Below, one piece after another: positions 55,401 to 64,000 of a stretch of 64,000 nucleotides of DNA (position 1 is the stretch's first letter; each line of letters begins with the position of its first letter). The position numbers and the translations under genes are program-made. The DNA comes from Choristoneura fumiferana (taxonomy: Eukaryota > Arthropoda > Insecta > Lepidoptera > Tortricidae): NCBI RefSeq assembly GCF_025370935.1, contig NC_133493.1, forward strand, positions 13,426,923 to 13,490,922. Reading direction: 5' to 3'. A model generated the notes under the pieces. The model was not told the origin of the DNA. It saw nothing but the letters and a program-made list of their open reading frames with translations, and ran no database searches.

Positions 55401-56513
55401 GTGGAATGCACTGTTCCGGATGGCTCAAGACAGGAAGAAATCAGAGCTAACAGCCAACCTCCAGTAATGAACTGGCACTTTAAGAAGAAGATATCGCTGT
55501 CGTCGCGCCACTACATGCAATTAAGCTCGTTTGTGGTGCAATCACGGCTGCTGATGGAGACCACCGCGAGTACTGCTTTTGGCTGGAAGATTTGGATGAT
55601 TTTGGAAGATTTTGTTGGATGGAGTATTCCGGCAGTTCCAAGACACCATGCTGCTCATGAATACGACGTCATGGATGATGACTCGACGGGGTGACGCCGT
55701 TTTGCAACCTAAATAGTTTTTTAAATTTAGATTTTTATAAATTATAATGTTTAAAAAAAAAAAAAAAAAATCAAAATCATTTATTCAGTAAATAGGCCGC
55801 AATGGGCACTTTTACACGTCATTTTTTAAAACTACCAGCGCTTTCGGAAAGACCATCATTGCCAAGAAGAATGCGCCGCAAGAAACTTGGCAGAAAGTCA
55901 TTTTTTCAACATAAAATAATTACAAATAAAATACTTAAAACTACAGTATACAATGAAATAAAAGAAAATACAAAATAATAATAATAATAATACAGGGATG
56001 TATGGGGTCCCTTAGTTACAAACTAAACTCTAACTATAATCTACGTTCAGTGGAAGTGTAGAATGCTTCCACCGTCATAAATTGAAAAAAAAAAAATATA
56101 ATTATAATAATTTAATTCTGAAATTTACATTTCAGGTCAAGTAACCATTAAACTTTTGGATTCCGAAGGCAAGCTCACGTCTGCCGCCCCCAAAGTTAGC
56201 TCACACGAACTCATGTCATGCTCTGAAAGCAGAGCGGTACCGAGTGCATGGTATTGCTTCCGTTCCCATAAGCTCTATGGGATCGTCTTGGGAGCTTCGA
56301 CGTCGCGGGCCTGTGACTAGAAATTAAACTAAAAATATACACGTTTAAAATCCATAAGCTTAACAATATACAGCCTTAAATATAGCAAGGGGATGTATAA
56401 AGTCCCTGAGTTAATAATAAAATTACTATATAGCAAGGGGATGTAGAAAGTCCCTGAGTTAACAATAAATAAAATTCCTAATCTAAAAAAAAAAAAAAAA
56501 ATTCAGAGATGTA

Positions 56514-58626
56514 TACAGGGTGGAAAAATCGAATGCCACATGGATGGCAACTACCTTAAGTATTGTAAATAACACATTTGTGTAAGGGAGACTTTCCTTC
56601 GTTTTTAAAAACAATAAAAACTGCATTTAAGGATTTATGAAAAATCGCTTGCCTCAGTCGAGACTCGAACCGGTCAAATGTGACAAAAAATAATGTGCTG
56701 TATTTTATGATGCAGATCGAAAGGGTTACTGATAAGGTTCATTTTTCTCTAAATAACAAATACAATCAGAATAACGGAAGGCCATGAAAACTAACAATTA
56801 CCTTTTAAATTTGATTTCACCCGTCACGTGAATTAAGACGTAATCCCTGGAATACAAGCAAAATAAAGACGTTTAAATGACATGATAATGATGAGCTACA
56901 CTTATGTTTACTTATCATTTTAGTTGCGATTACTAATGCCACTTTAGTAACCTACTTCCTTTGATAGGAAAATTGCATCAATTATTCTCTAGTCATCATA
57001 GTAGCTAGGATAGGTAAATTTTTAAAAATGGAACATTTTAACGAACCGTTTTTGTTTTTCTAAGTGCAATCTTTTTAATTTAAAACAAATAATGCCCGAC
57101 TTGTTGAACGCATTCTTTTCTTTTTTTTCGAATTGTGTTTATTCCATTTTCGAATATCAGAGCTACTATTTTACGTAGATAAATTGAAATTGTGACTTGC
57201 AAGTGCTTTTACATTATAAATGGCTGACGATTATCAAGAACAGTTCGATTTAATAGAAGCGTACTTTGTTAATGCAAAAAATGTAACACGAGCACTCCAG
57301 TGGTGCGCGGAACAATATCCAAACAGGCAAATACCATCCAGGTTCGTCTTGCAACGAATGGTTAAAAACTTAAAACGCCATGGAAGACTTGAGAGCCGCC
57401 TTCGGCGACTACAACAGCCGATTGGTTATTCCGATTTTGATTTAAGTGTCTTAACTTATTTTGAAGCCTACCCGAAAGCATCGAGCAGAGAAGCCGCTGA
57501 AATACTTGGTTCTAATCATACTCGTGTGCTAAGCGTGCTCAAAAAATACAAGTATAAATGTTACCGTGAAGGTCGTTTGGTGCAAAAATTGCTTCCGGGA
57601 GACACTGACCGAAGGCTTCAATTCTGTCGAGATATCGAGGCAAAATTGGCTCAAGACGAAAATTTTTTGGATTACATAATATGGTCAGATGAAAGTAACT
57701 TTAGTAATAATGGTATGTACAATCGTCACAATAACCATTATTGGTGCCGTATAAACCCGATGCGTACACATGAAACTAATAATCAGGTGAGATTCTCTTT
57801 TAACGTTTGGTGCGGGATAGTGAAAAACAGGGTTGTTATGGTTCACATATTTGAAGGACACCTGAATACAGTAAAATATCTCGAAATCCTGGACCTATTG
57901 CGAAATGCATTAAATGATCTACCCGAAGAATACGACACTTTTATTTTCCAACAAGACGGTGCACCAGCACATAACAGCAAGTTATCGACTACATATCTAA
58001 ATAACCATTTCCAGACATGGATCGGTACAAAAGGGATTATTAAATGGCCGGCCAGATCTCCGGATCTAACACCATTAGACTACTTTTTGTGGGATACGTG
58101 AAGGATGTTATTTATAAAAGAACTTACGAAAACGTATGCGAATTGAAAACCGAAGTCCATGCAGCTATTACTAATATTCACCACAATTCACTGCAACGAG
58201 CTACGAAAAGACAATTCCTCAAAAGATTAAATTTATGCAAACGCCAAAACGGGGCTCATTTTGAACAACTACTTTAGTTAGAAAGGTTTTAGTAAGGTTA
58301 TTAAATGAATATTGTTTTATTTTGTGTGTTTTAATTTTTCGTTTACAATTTTCATGGCCTTCCGTTATTCTGATTGTATTTGTTATTTAGAGAAAAATGA
58401 ACCTTATCAGTAACCCTTTCGATCTGCATCATAAAATACAGCACATTATTTTTTGTCACATTTGACCGGTTCGAGTCCCGACTGAGGCAAGCGATTTTTC
58501 ATAAATCATTAAATGCAGTTTTTATTGTTTTTAAAAACGAAGGAAAGTCTCCCTTACACAAAATGTGTTATTTACAATACTTAAGGTAGTTGCCATCCAT
58601 GTGGCATTCGATTTTTCCACCCTGTA
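56514..58626 (+). mobile_element. Tc1/mariner-superfamily element, full length, 277-bp terminal inverted repeats
   Basis: TA lies on both sides (56512-56513 and 58627-58628). The ends open TACAGGGTGGAAAAATCGAA and close with the complement. The inverted repeats run 56514-56790 and 58349-58626 and differ by about one substitution and one indel. One broken transposase ORF lies between. The total is 2113 bp. Near-identical repeats suggest recent arrival. Confidence 0.9.
57220..58277 (+). pseudogene. Tc1/mariner-type transposase (DD40D), one frameshift
   Basis: The transposase cuts and joins the element ends. The ORF from 57220 reads 293 residues. The N-terminal third has helix-turn-helix character (residues about 10-60 and 75-115). 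The acidic triad is D157 in IIWSDESNF, D246 in FQQDGAPAH and D287 in SPDLTPLDYF. By direct count 40 residues separate the last two, so DD40D. After YFLW the frame hits a stop at 58099. The expected continuation (GYVKDVIYKRTYENVCELKT and on to FEQLL) lies in the next frame to 58277, so one G is missing in the GTGGGATACG run near 58092. The full protein would be about 350 residues, usual for this superfamily. Mariner is typically DD34D and maT DD37D; the subfamily is not assigned. Confidence 0.88.
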
Positions 58627-58942
58627 TAGTCTCTGAATGTCAAAGTAAACTAATTTAATTAACCAAATTATACAATCTTCAGAGGTGTAAAAAGCCTCCA
58701 ATGTCAAAAACTTAAAATAATTATTAAAATAAAGAAATGGAGATGTATAAGGTCTCCAAATGTCAAACCAATAAATATTTTTAAATTAAATTCTGCAACG
58801 TGGACAACGGCAACAGAACCAGAAACTAGACACGAAATGCGCCGGGACACTGCCAAGTCACACTTCACAACACTTATTTATACACCGACATAAACACACA
58901 CACATACACAAACACGAATACATCACATCACACATCAACATC

Positions 58943-60965
58943 CTAATTTTCATCGGCTTTCAGTTTAGGCCATGTCGCATCATCACATAAGTACTCCTCA
59001 ACTTTATAGTAAGCTTTCTTCAGAAGTGCACTCTTTATGTATTCTTTAAAAGAGTTGTGTGGCAATTTCCATGCTTCTACAGGAACTTTATTGTAAAATC
59101 TCACACAGTTTCCCACAAAAGATTTGCTTACTTTCCGTAAACGGAATTTTGGAACGGCAAGCTTGTGCTTATTACGAGTATTGATATCATGTACGTCTGA
59201 CACTTTTTTAAAGGACTCGATATTCTTGTGTGTATACAATATCACATCATGTATATACTGTGAAGCTACTGTGAGGATGTTTATCTCCTTGAAGCGTTCT
59301 CTTAGTGAATCTCGGGAGCCAAGGTTGTAGATAGACCGGACTGCCCTCTTCTGTAGAATGAAGATAGTTTCTATGTCGGCTGCCTTGCCCCAAATCAGCA
59401 TACCATAGGACATTATGCTGTGAAAATAACTGAAATAAACTAGCCGGGCAGTTTCAACGTTGGTAAATTGTCTGATTCTTCGTACAGCATAGGCGGCAGA
59501 GCTCAATCTACCAGCAAGACCAGAAATATGCGGGCTCCATTGTAAATTACGATCCAACGTAAGACCAAGAAAAACAGTCTCATGCACAAGTTTCAGATTC
59601 TCTCCGTTTAAGGAAATAGTTGTTTCAAACTGTCTCACATTAGGCAACGAAAATTTTATACACTTAGTTTTAGCTGCATTTAGTAATAAATTGTTAGCGG
59701 TGAACCAGTTTAGCGCCTCTGCTAAAGTCTCATTGATGTGGGTTGGATCTTCATGTTGCCTGTTTACTTTGAATATCAAAGAAGTATCATCTGCAAACAA
59801 TACTATGTTACATTTCTGTTCTAGCAAGTGGGGCAGGTCATTTATATATACTAGAAAGAGAAATGGACCCAAAATGGAGCCTTGTGGAACTCCAAGCTTC
59901 ACGCTGAGCCAGCTGACTGCGTTCTATTTATGTCCACTTTTTGAATTCTTTGGCTGAGATAAGACTTAACCAGGTTAAGTGCTTTAGCTGAAAGTCCATA
60001 GTGTTGAAGTTTGCGGATAAGCGTCTCATGCTCCACGCAATCGAAGGCCTTGGAGAGGTCGCAAAATATTCCTATTGCATCTTGCGAATTTTCCCATGCA
60101 TCATAAATGTACTTCATGAGACTTGCGGCTGCATCTGTTGTCGAACGGCCTTTTGTGAAACCGAATTGCTGACTGTGTAGTAGGTTGTTTACATTGAAGT
60201 GACGAAGCAGCTGGTTAAGCATGATCTTTTCAAACACTTTACTCAGCACAGGCAGCACAGATATCGGACGAAAGTTGCCAGGATCAGATGAGCTCCAGCT
60301 TTAAACAATGGAATCACTTTGCTATATTTCATTAAGTCCGGAAACACACCATCATCAATGCACTTATTAAATATGACGGCTAGGTACGGTGCCACAATAT
60401 GGATGACAGATTGCATAACTCGAACAGAAATACCCCAAAGATCCTCCGTATTCTTCAGTTTTAAAGATTTAAAAGTCTTTATAATTTCTTCAGAGTTAGT
60501 ATGTTGAAAATCAAAATTCAGACGTTTATCCTTCGCAATTTCATTTAGATAAGAACTAGCCAGCACAGTGGAAGACTTTAGATCGCGAGTCGTATTTACA
60601 GCTATATCTGAGAAAAAATTTTCAAAAGCACCCGCCACTTCTAAATCTGAAGTCAATATTCTATCATCCACTTTTAATTGGAATTGACAATTACGGGGCT
60701 TAGATTTACCTGTTTCTGAATTTATTACATTCCATACAGCTTTTACTTTATTTTCAGCGGATTTAACTTTATTACTAAGATAATCAGCCTTGGCAGCAAT
60801 ACATACTTTTTTAAATAATTTGGAATATTTTCTAACGTAGTCTATAAAGGAGGGGTCTTGACTGTGACTTTTCATTTCATAAAGTTCGTAAAGCCTAGTT
60901 CTACTCTTATGTATTCCCACCGTGGCCCAGTCACTAAACTTTGCCTTGTTACCGTTTCTCATTTT
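58943..60965 (-). pseudogene. LINE reverse transcriptase ORF, CR1/jockey group, two frame breaks
   Basis: It reads in three minus-strand pieces. The first (60962-60243) is the linker before RT, with WATVGIHKSRTRLYELYEM and LEVAGAFENFFSDIA, ending at KVIPLFKAG. The second (to about 59902) holds LPVLSKVFEKIML, QFGFTKGRSTTDA and motif A, IFCDLSKAFDCVEH. The third holds KLGVPQGSILGPFLFLVYIN, the catalytic LFADDTSL (Asp pair at about 59786-59791) and the thumb and C-terminal region to ATWPKLKADEN. The breaks near 60270 (DPGNFRPIS continues in another frame) and near 59910 (before KLGVPQGS) are each one indel. The endonuclease domain is missing. RT would copy the element RNA at a nicked target. Clade call from motif style only. 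Confidence 0.85.
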
Positions 60966-60969
60966 AGTT

Positions 60970-61717
60970 CTTAATAGTATGCAACGTATTGTAAATAGGT
61001 ATGGACCATGTTAACTGACGGACGAAGAGACACAGAAGTCTGCAGAGCTTTACCTAAAGGTTCCAAAATACTTAAAAGCATCCTTACAGCGTACACAAGA
61101 AAACGAGTTACGAATTAAACCAGAAGCTCGATCCACTTCAAACTTAACATAAAAACTCTTACTTCCGAAACAAATTACGAAACATCTGTTTCTTTGTTTG
61201 TCAAAATAATTTCGAGGAAAAAGAAATGGGTGAGCTAACTTTTTTGTCGTTGTAATAACAAAGTTATTTCTTCCAGAATAACTTAGATGTTTATAATTTG
61301 AAAATAAACATTGTAATCTAAGAACAAGGCCTTTTCGTGCAATCATAACAACTCTGGCATTTTGCATGCAGTCAAAGTCATAAATATCGATACGGCCATC
61401 GCGTTTAATATATAATATATGTACTCTGTGATATAATGTATACACTTATATAAATACAGATACGTAATAGCTACGTTCAGTGGAAGTATAAAATGCTTCC
61501 GCCTTTAAAAAAATACACATGGAAAAAAGGTCATAAGCACTGTTGAATTTTGTTGTGACTTTCTAAAGAACTTTTTCACAATAAAATGTTATGTTATGTC
61601 ATACACAGTCAATTTTAACACGGCCTCGAGAAGATTATTTTTCGGCTGAATCAATAATATCTGCTGCATTACAGTATTCATAAAAGATTATTGTTAAATA
61701 CACATGTTTTATCATAT
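60970..61717. other. Stretch upstream of the LINE, unresolved
   Basis: It includes a 131-residue minus frame (61445-61050) with no domain I recognise. At 61475-61505 is TACGTTCAGTGGAAGTATAA with AATGCTTCCGCC, which matches the LINE 3' UTR motif at 56041. This may be debris of the same LINE family. No gene supported. Confidence 0.4.
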
Positions 61718-61789
61718 GCGTTGGTGGTGTAATGGTCAGCATAGTTGCCTTCCAAGCAGTTGATCCGGGTTCGATTCCCGGCCGACGCA
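61718..61789 (+). tRNA. tRNA-Gly(UCC), copy 15
   Basis: Same 72-nt sequence, but the flanks differ from the clustered copies. No run of four or more T follows within about 45 bp (ATGTTATTTGAATGGCA). It is either poorly terminated or a dispersed copy. Confidence 0.9.
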
Positions 61790-62394
61790 TGTTATTTGAA
61801 TGGCATTATTATTCATTTAATTAGCCAATGTTTAACAAATTTCAAATTATTAATATAATGATTATGAAATCACTTACAAAAAATTCTCGATGTTTTTCCT
61901 CCAAATTTTCACTTCTTAATCTTCTTTTTTATGTTATTTTGTACGTTTCATTAGTTTGAGTTTTTTTAAGCCGAATGAAAGGAAAACGTTCCATTTTTTA
62001 ATACTTTCAACTGATTTTCGGGAAATTCAGAATTTAATTGAATATTTCTAACTTAACATAACTTTACAACAGGCAAAGTGGCACAAACTACGCTAACTAT
62101 AAAAAAAAAATCTCCTATAAACTTTCTTCTAACAGCATGCTAAGTAATTTAAGTGTAATAAGTCATTGTGTGAACAGACCGGTGCCAGTGACGTCTGATA
62201 GATGCCCGGCTTTCTTGACTAATCACCAACTTTGTGAATTCCAGTAACTTCCATGTTTGGGAGTTGGAACTTCAGCTCCATGGTTCTTTAAGCCGTGTAC
62301 ATACATAATGCCAGAATATTAAAATTGTATTCATAATATTTATAATATAACCAATCTTAATTTGATTGCATAGTAACGATATCTCTTGTCCGGG
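61790..62394. other. Stretch without recognised features
   Basis: AT-rich; nothing recognised. Confidence 0.45.
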
Positions 62395-62645
62395 TGAGCG
62401 GTTAGTTCCAACGGAGTGCCGAAAAAAAGTTTCTCGATGAGGGCTACGGCATAGATGTCGCTAGCGTCACTGCTTAAGTGACTAAGTAAGAAACAAACAA
62501 GCTGAGATATGAGGTGCATAGGGGAAATTCGTGTCGGTACGTTGACCATCAGTGGTGTAGCGGTATAGCACGCGGTACGGATTACCGAGGATCTGGGTTC
62601 GATTCCCAGTGATGGTCTTTTTTCTGTTTTTTCTGTGCATCTTTT
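62395..62645 (+). mobile_element. tRNA-headed SINE, + strand
   Basis: The body CACTGCTTAAGTGACTAAGT and CAAACAAGCTGAGATATGAG precedes a tRNA-like unit from GACCATCAGTGGTGTAGCGG to CCCAGTGATGGTC (62546-62618). Its outer arms GACCATC/GATGGTC pair like an acceptor stem. The anticodon region lacks a normal 7-nt loop, so it is not a working tRNA. Confidence 0.65.
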
Positions 62646-62859
62646 TTCAGTTTGTATTTTCAATTTATAATATATTTACAATACAATACAATACAACACA
62701 ATAACTCTTTATTGCACTTTATTTAGGATGGATAATAAATATATTTAATGTGAAGCCAGACGAGCGTAATGTTTGAGTCGTGAGCGGCGTATTTTTGATC
62801 GCGTAATTTCTGCTGCATCCGGTTTTACACAAAATCCAGTTAAGATTGGTTTGTGGAGT

Positions 62860-63135
62860 CTCTTTGTATTTTTTTATTTCAACTCCGAATTTTGTTACTT
62901 TTACGGTCATCCCGTAAAATCCATATCTAAAATACAAACTGAAACATAGACGCACAGAAAAATCAGAAAGAGACCAGCGCTGGGAATCGAACCCAGGTCC
63001 TCAGCATTCCGTGCTGCGTGCTATACCGCTAGACCCACTGGACAGGAGTACAGACACAAACGCTAGTGTCGCTGCTTAAGTGACTAAATAAGAAACAAAC
63101 AAGCTGAGATATGTAGTGCATAGGAGAAATTTGTG
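62860..63135 (-). mobile_element. tRNA-headed SINE with a flipped internal segment
   Basis: The head is inverted (GCTGGGAATCGAACCCAGGT, GTGCTGCGTGCTATACCGC). The adjoining segment CGCTGCTTAAGTGACTAAAT with CAAACAAGCTGAGATATG (63060-63130) keeps the same orientation as in the + copy at 62395-62645, unlike the arrangement at 33770-34165. Confidence 0.6.
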
Positions 63136-63289
63136 ATTGTTACGAATAAGAAGCGAGAGTTATATGAAAATTTTATAAATTCCCGCGAGTAGTTTTAACA
63201 CAGATAACCGTCGTGGCCTCAATGTGACCACGACCGCTCTGCCAAGAGCGACACGACAAAGAAGAAGAAGAAGAAGAACCGTCGTGGGA

Positions 63290-63860
63290 AGAAAATGTAT
63301 TCGAGTGGCACAACGAACCGGAAGACGAAACGTTGGCTGGTCTCCCACTAGTCACTAGATCAGTAGTTCCCAAACTTATTTTTCTCGTGGACCACTTCAA
63401 AATTTACTGGTTTCGGTGGACCCCCGGCTGCTACATTTCTACCACATTCTTAAGTCGCCAAAAAATAAAATTGTGTCGCTTCTGAGTTCTGTCCAGTCGC
63501 TTGCCCTATAAAATATTATCTGCTTAGTTAGGTACTTAAAACAATGTAGGTAGGCCCTTATAAAAACTATGCTTACATTTTGGCTCTTTACTATCAAAAG
63601 CAGATAAATTTTCGTGGACCCCATTAACATCTTATGGACCCCCATTTTGTTCACGCCTACGTAGACCCCCAGCAAGTCTCCCGTGGACCCCTGGGGTCCA
63701 CTGGACCACTTTGGGAATCACTGCACTAGATGCACGGACGACATCGTGAGAGTTACGGGCAGCTGGTGGATACAAGTGGTGAGGTTGTCGTTCAGTGTGG
63801 TATTTTACAGGGGAAACCTATGTTCAGCAGTGGAAGCCTTCCAGATGATGGTGATGATGA
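63290..63860 (+). mobile_element. RTE-type LINE 3' end split by a hAT-type element
   Basis: AACCGGAAGACGAAACGTTG and GCTGGTCTCCCACTAG (to 63360) continue at 63724 with ACTAGATGCACGGACGACAT, GAGAGTTACGGGCAGCTGG and a GATGGTGATGATGA tail. Colinear with 17935-18120. Confidence 0.7.
63361..63723. mobile_element. hAT-type MITE
   Basis: The flanking duplication is exact: CACTAGAT at 63353-63360 and 63724-63731. The ends are CAGTAGTTCCCAAAC and CTTTGGGAATCACTG (imperfect inverted repeats). The body has repeated GTGGACCCC units. CAG ends plus an 8-bp duplication fit hAT. No ORF. Confidence 0.85.
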
Positions 63861-64000
63861 ATTTTAATTCAATGCTAGATCTATTCACGCGAACGAAGCC
63901 GCGGCTTAGATCTAGAGTTATATAATTATATTATAATAAAAATTATGGGAGCCAAAAATATGCATAAAGTATTTTCGTCCCGAAATATCATTTCATAAGA

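Larger units (their letters stand above)
55995..58760 (-). repeat. Array of six small hairpins in the LINE 3' UTR
   Basis: Units of the form GGGATGTATAAAGTCCC (stem GGGA/TCCC or GGAGA/TCTCC) occur at 55995-56013, 56389-56406, 56437-56455, 56504-56513 plus 58627-58637 (split by the insertion), 58681-58699 and 58739-58757. They are separated by AT-rich GAGTTAA or ATGTCAA spacers. Units two and three are a clear tandem duplication. The stems keep pairing while the sequence varies. Confidence 0.65.
55753..60965 (-). mobile_element. CR1/jockey-group LINE with a nested Tc1/mariner element
   Basis: The minus-strand element starts (5'-truncated) near 60965-61010, carries the RT ORF to 58943, then a long 3' UTR down to an 18-base A/T run at 55753-55770. 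The polyadenylation-like ACTGAATAAATGATTTTGA precedes the tail. The mariner-like element 56514-58626 interrupts the 3' UTR; without it the LINE is about 3.1 kb. No endonuclease domain remains. A truncated relative of its 3' end is at 23595-24066. Confidence 0.75.

Noticed and set aside
61050..61445. 131-residue minus-strand frame
   Set aside because: No recognisable motif, no splice or promoter context, and it lies among LINE debris. Possibly an eroded LINE part.
62546..62618. A possible additional tRNA gene
   Set aside because: Acceptor-like arms and B box are present, but the anticodon arm has no normal loop and the unit recurs as a SINE head.

Overview
The window reads as nuclear DNA from an insect, most likely a moth or butterfly. 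It is AT-rich and intron-heavy. It is packed with short dispersed repeats of lepidopteran type: tRNA-headed SINEs, 3' ends of RTE- and CR1/jockey-like LINEs, and many foldback or MITE-type DNA elements. I know of no host gene cluster with this arrangement. The species assignment is inference, because no marker gene is present.

One host protein-coding gene is supported, on the + strand. Exon A (coding 8975-9784) encodes a 270-residue Arg/Tyr/Glu-rich N-terminal tail. Exon B (33496-33664) and exon C (37156-37342) encode the start of a sugar transporter of the SLC2/MFS type, resembling facilitated trehalose transporter Tret1-like proteins. The introns are about 23.7 kb and 3.5 kb. The rest of the transporter is not recognisable before the end of the window. 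Exon C is one base short of the expected frame, which means a pseudogene, a rare allele or an assembly indel.

The window holds 15 tRNA-Gly(UCC) genes that look identical over their 72 nt. Four lie in a block at 12.5-13.2 kb and five at 15.9-16.8 kb, with singles at 22.5, 34.8, 35.3, 45.0, 45.9 and 61.7 kb. Twelve of them sit inside the two introns of the transporter gene, on both strands. The block copies are about 205-235 bp apart and are arranged tail-out around a central head-to-head pair. The flanks are shared between copies, so the array grew by duplication and inversion of a tRNA-plus-flank unit.

The rest is mobile DNA. The richest locus is 55.75-61.0 kb. There a 5'-truncated CR1/jockey-group LINE on the minus strand, with two frame breaks, carries a series of small hairpins in its 3' UTR. 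One hairpin loop has been hit by a complete 2.1-kb Tc1/mariner-like element with 277-bp inverted repeats and a DD40D transposase broken by one missing base. Other well-delimited insertions are three hAT-type elements with 8-bp duplications, two PIF/Harbinger-type MITEs with 3-bp duplications (one proven by an empty site in this window), a piggyBac-type TTAA element, and several foldback elements with stems of 70-85 bp. Positions 1-1940 recur inverted at 40623-41920, directly beside a 100-base N gap, so assembly or haplotype artefacts must be kept in mind. Intergenic stretches not listed hold nothing that I recognise.
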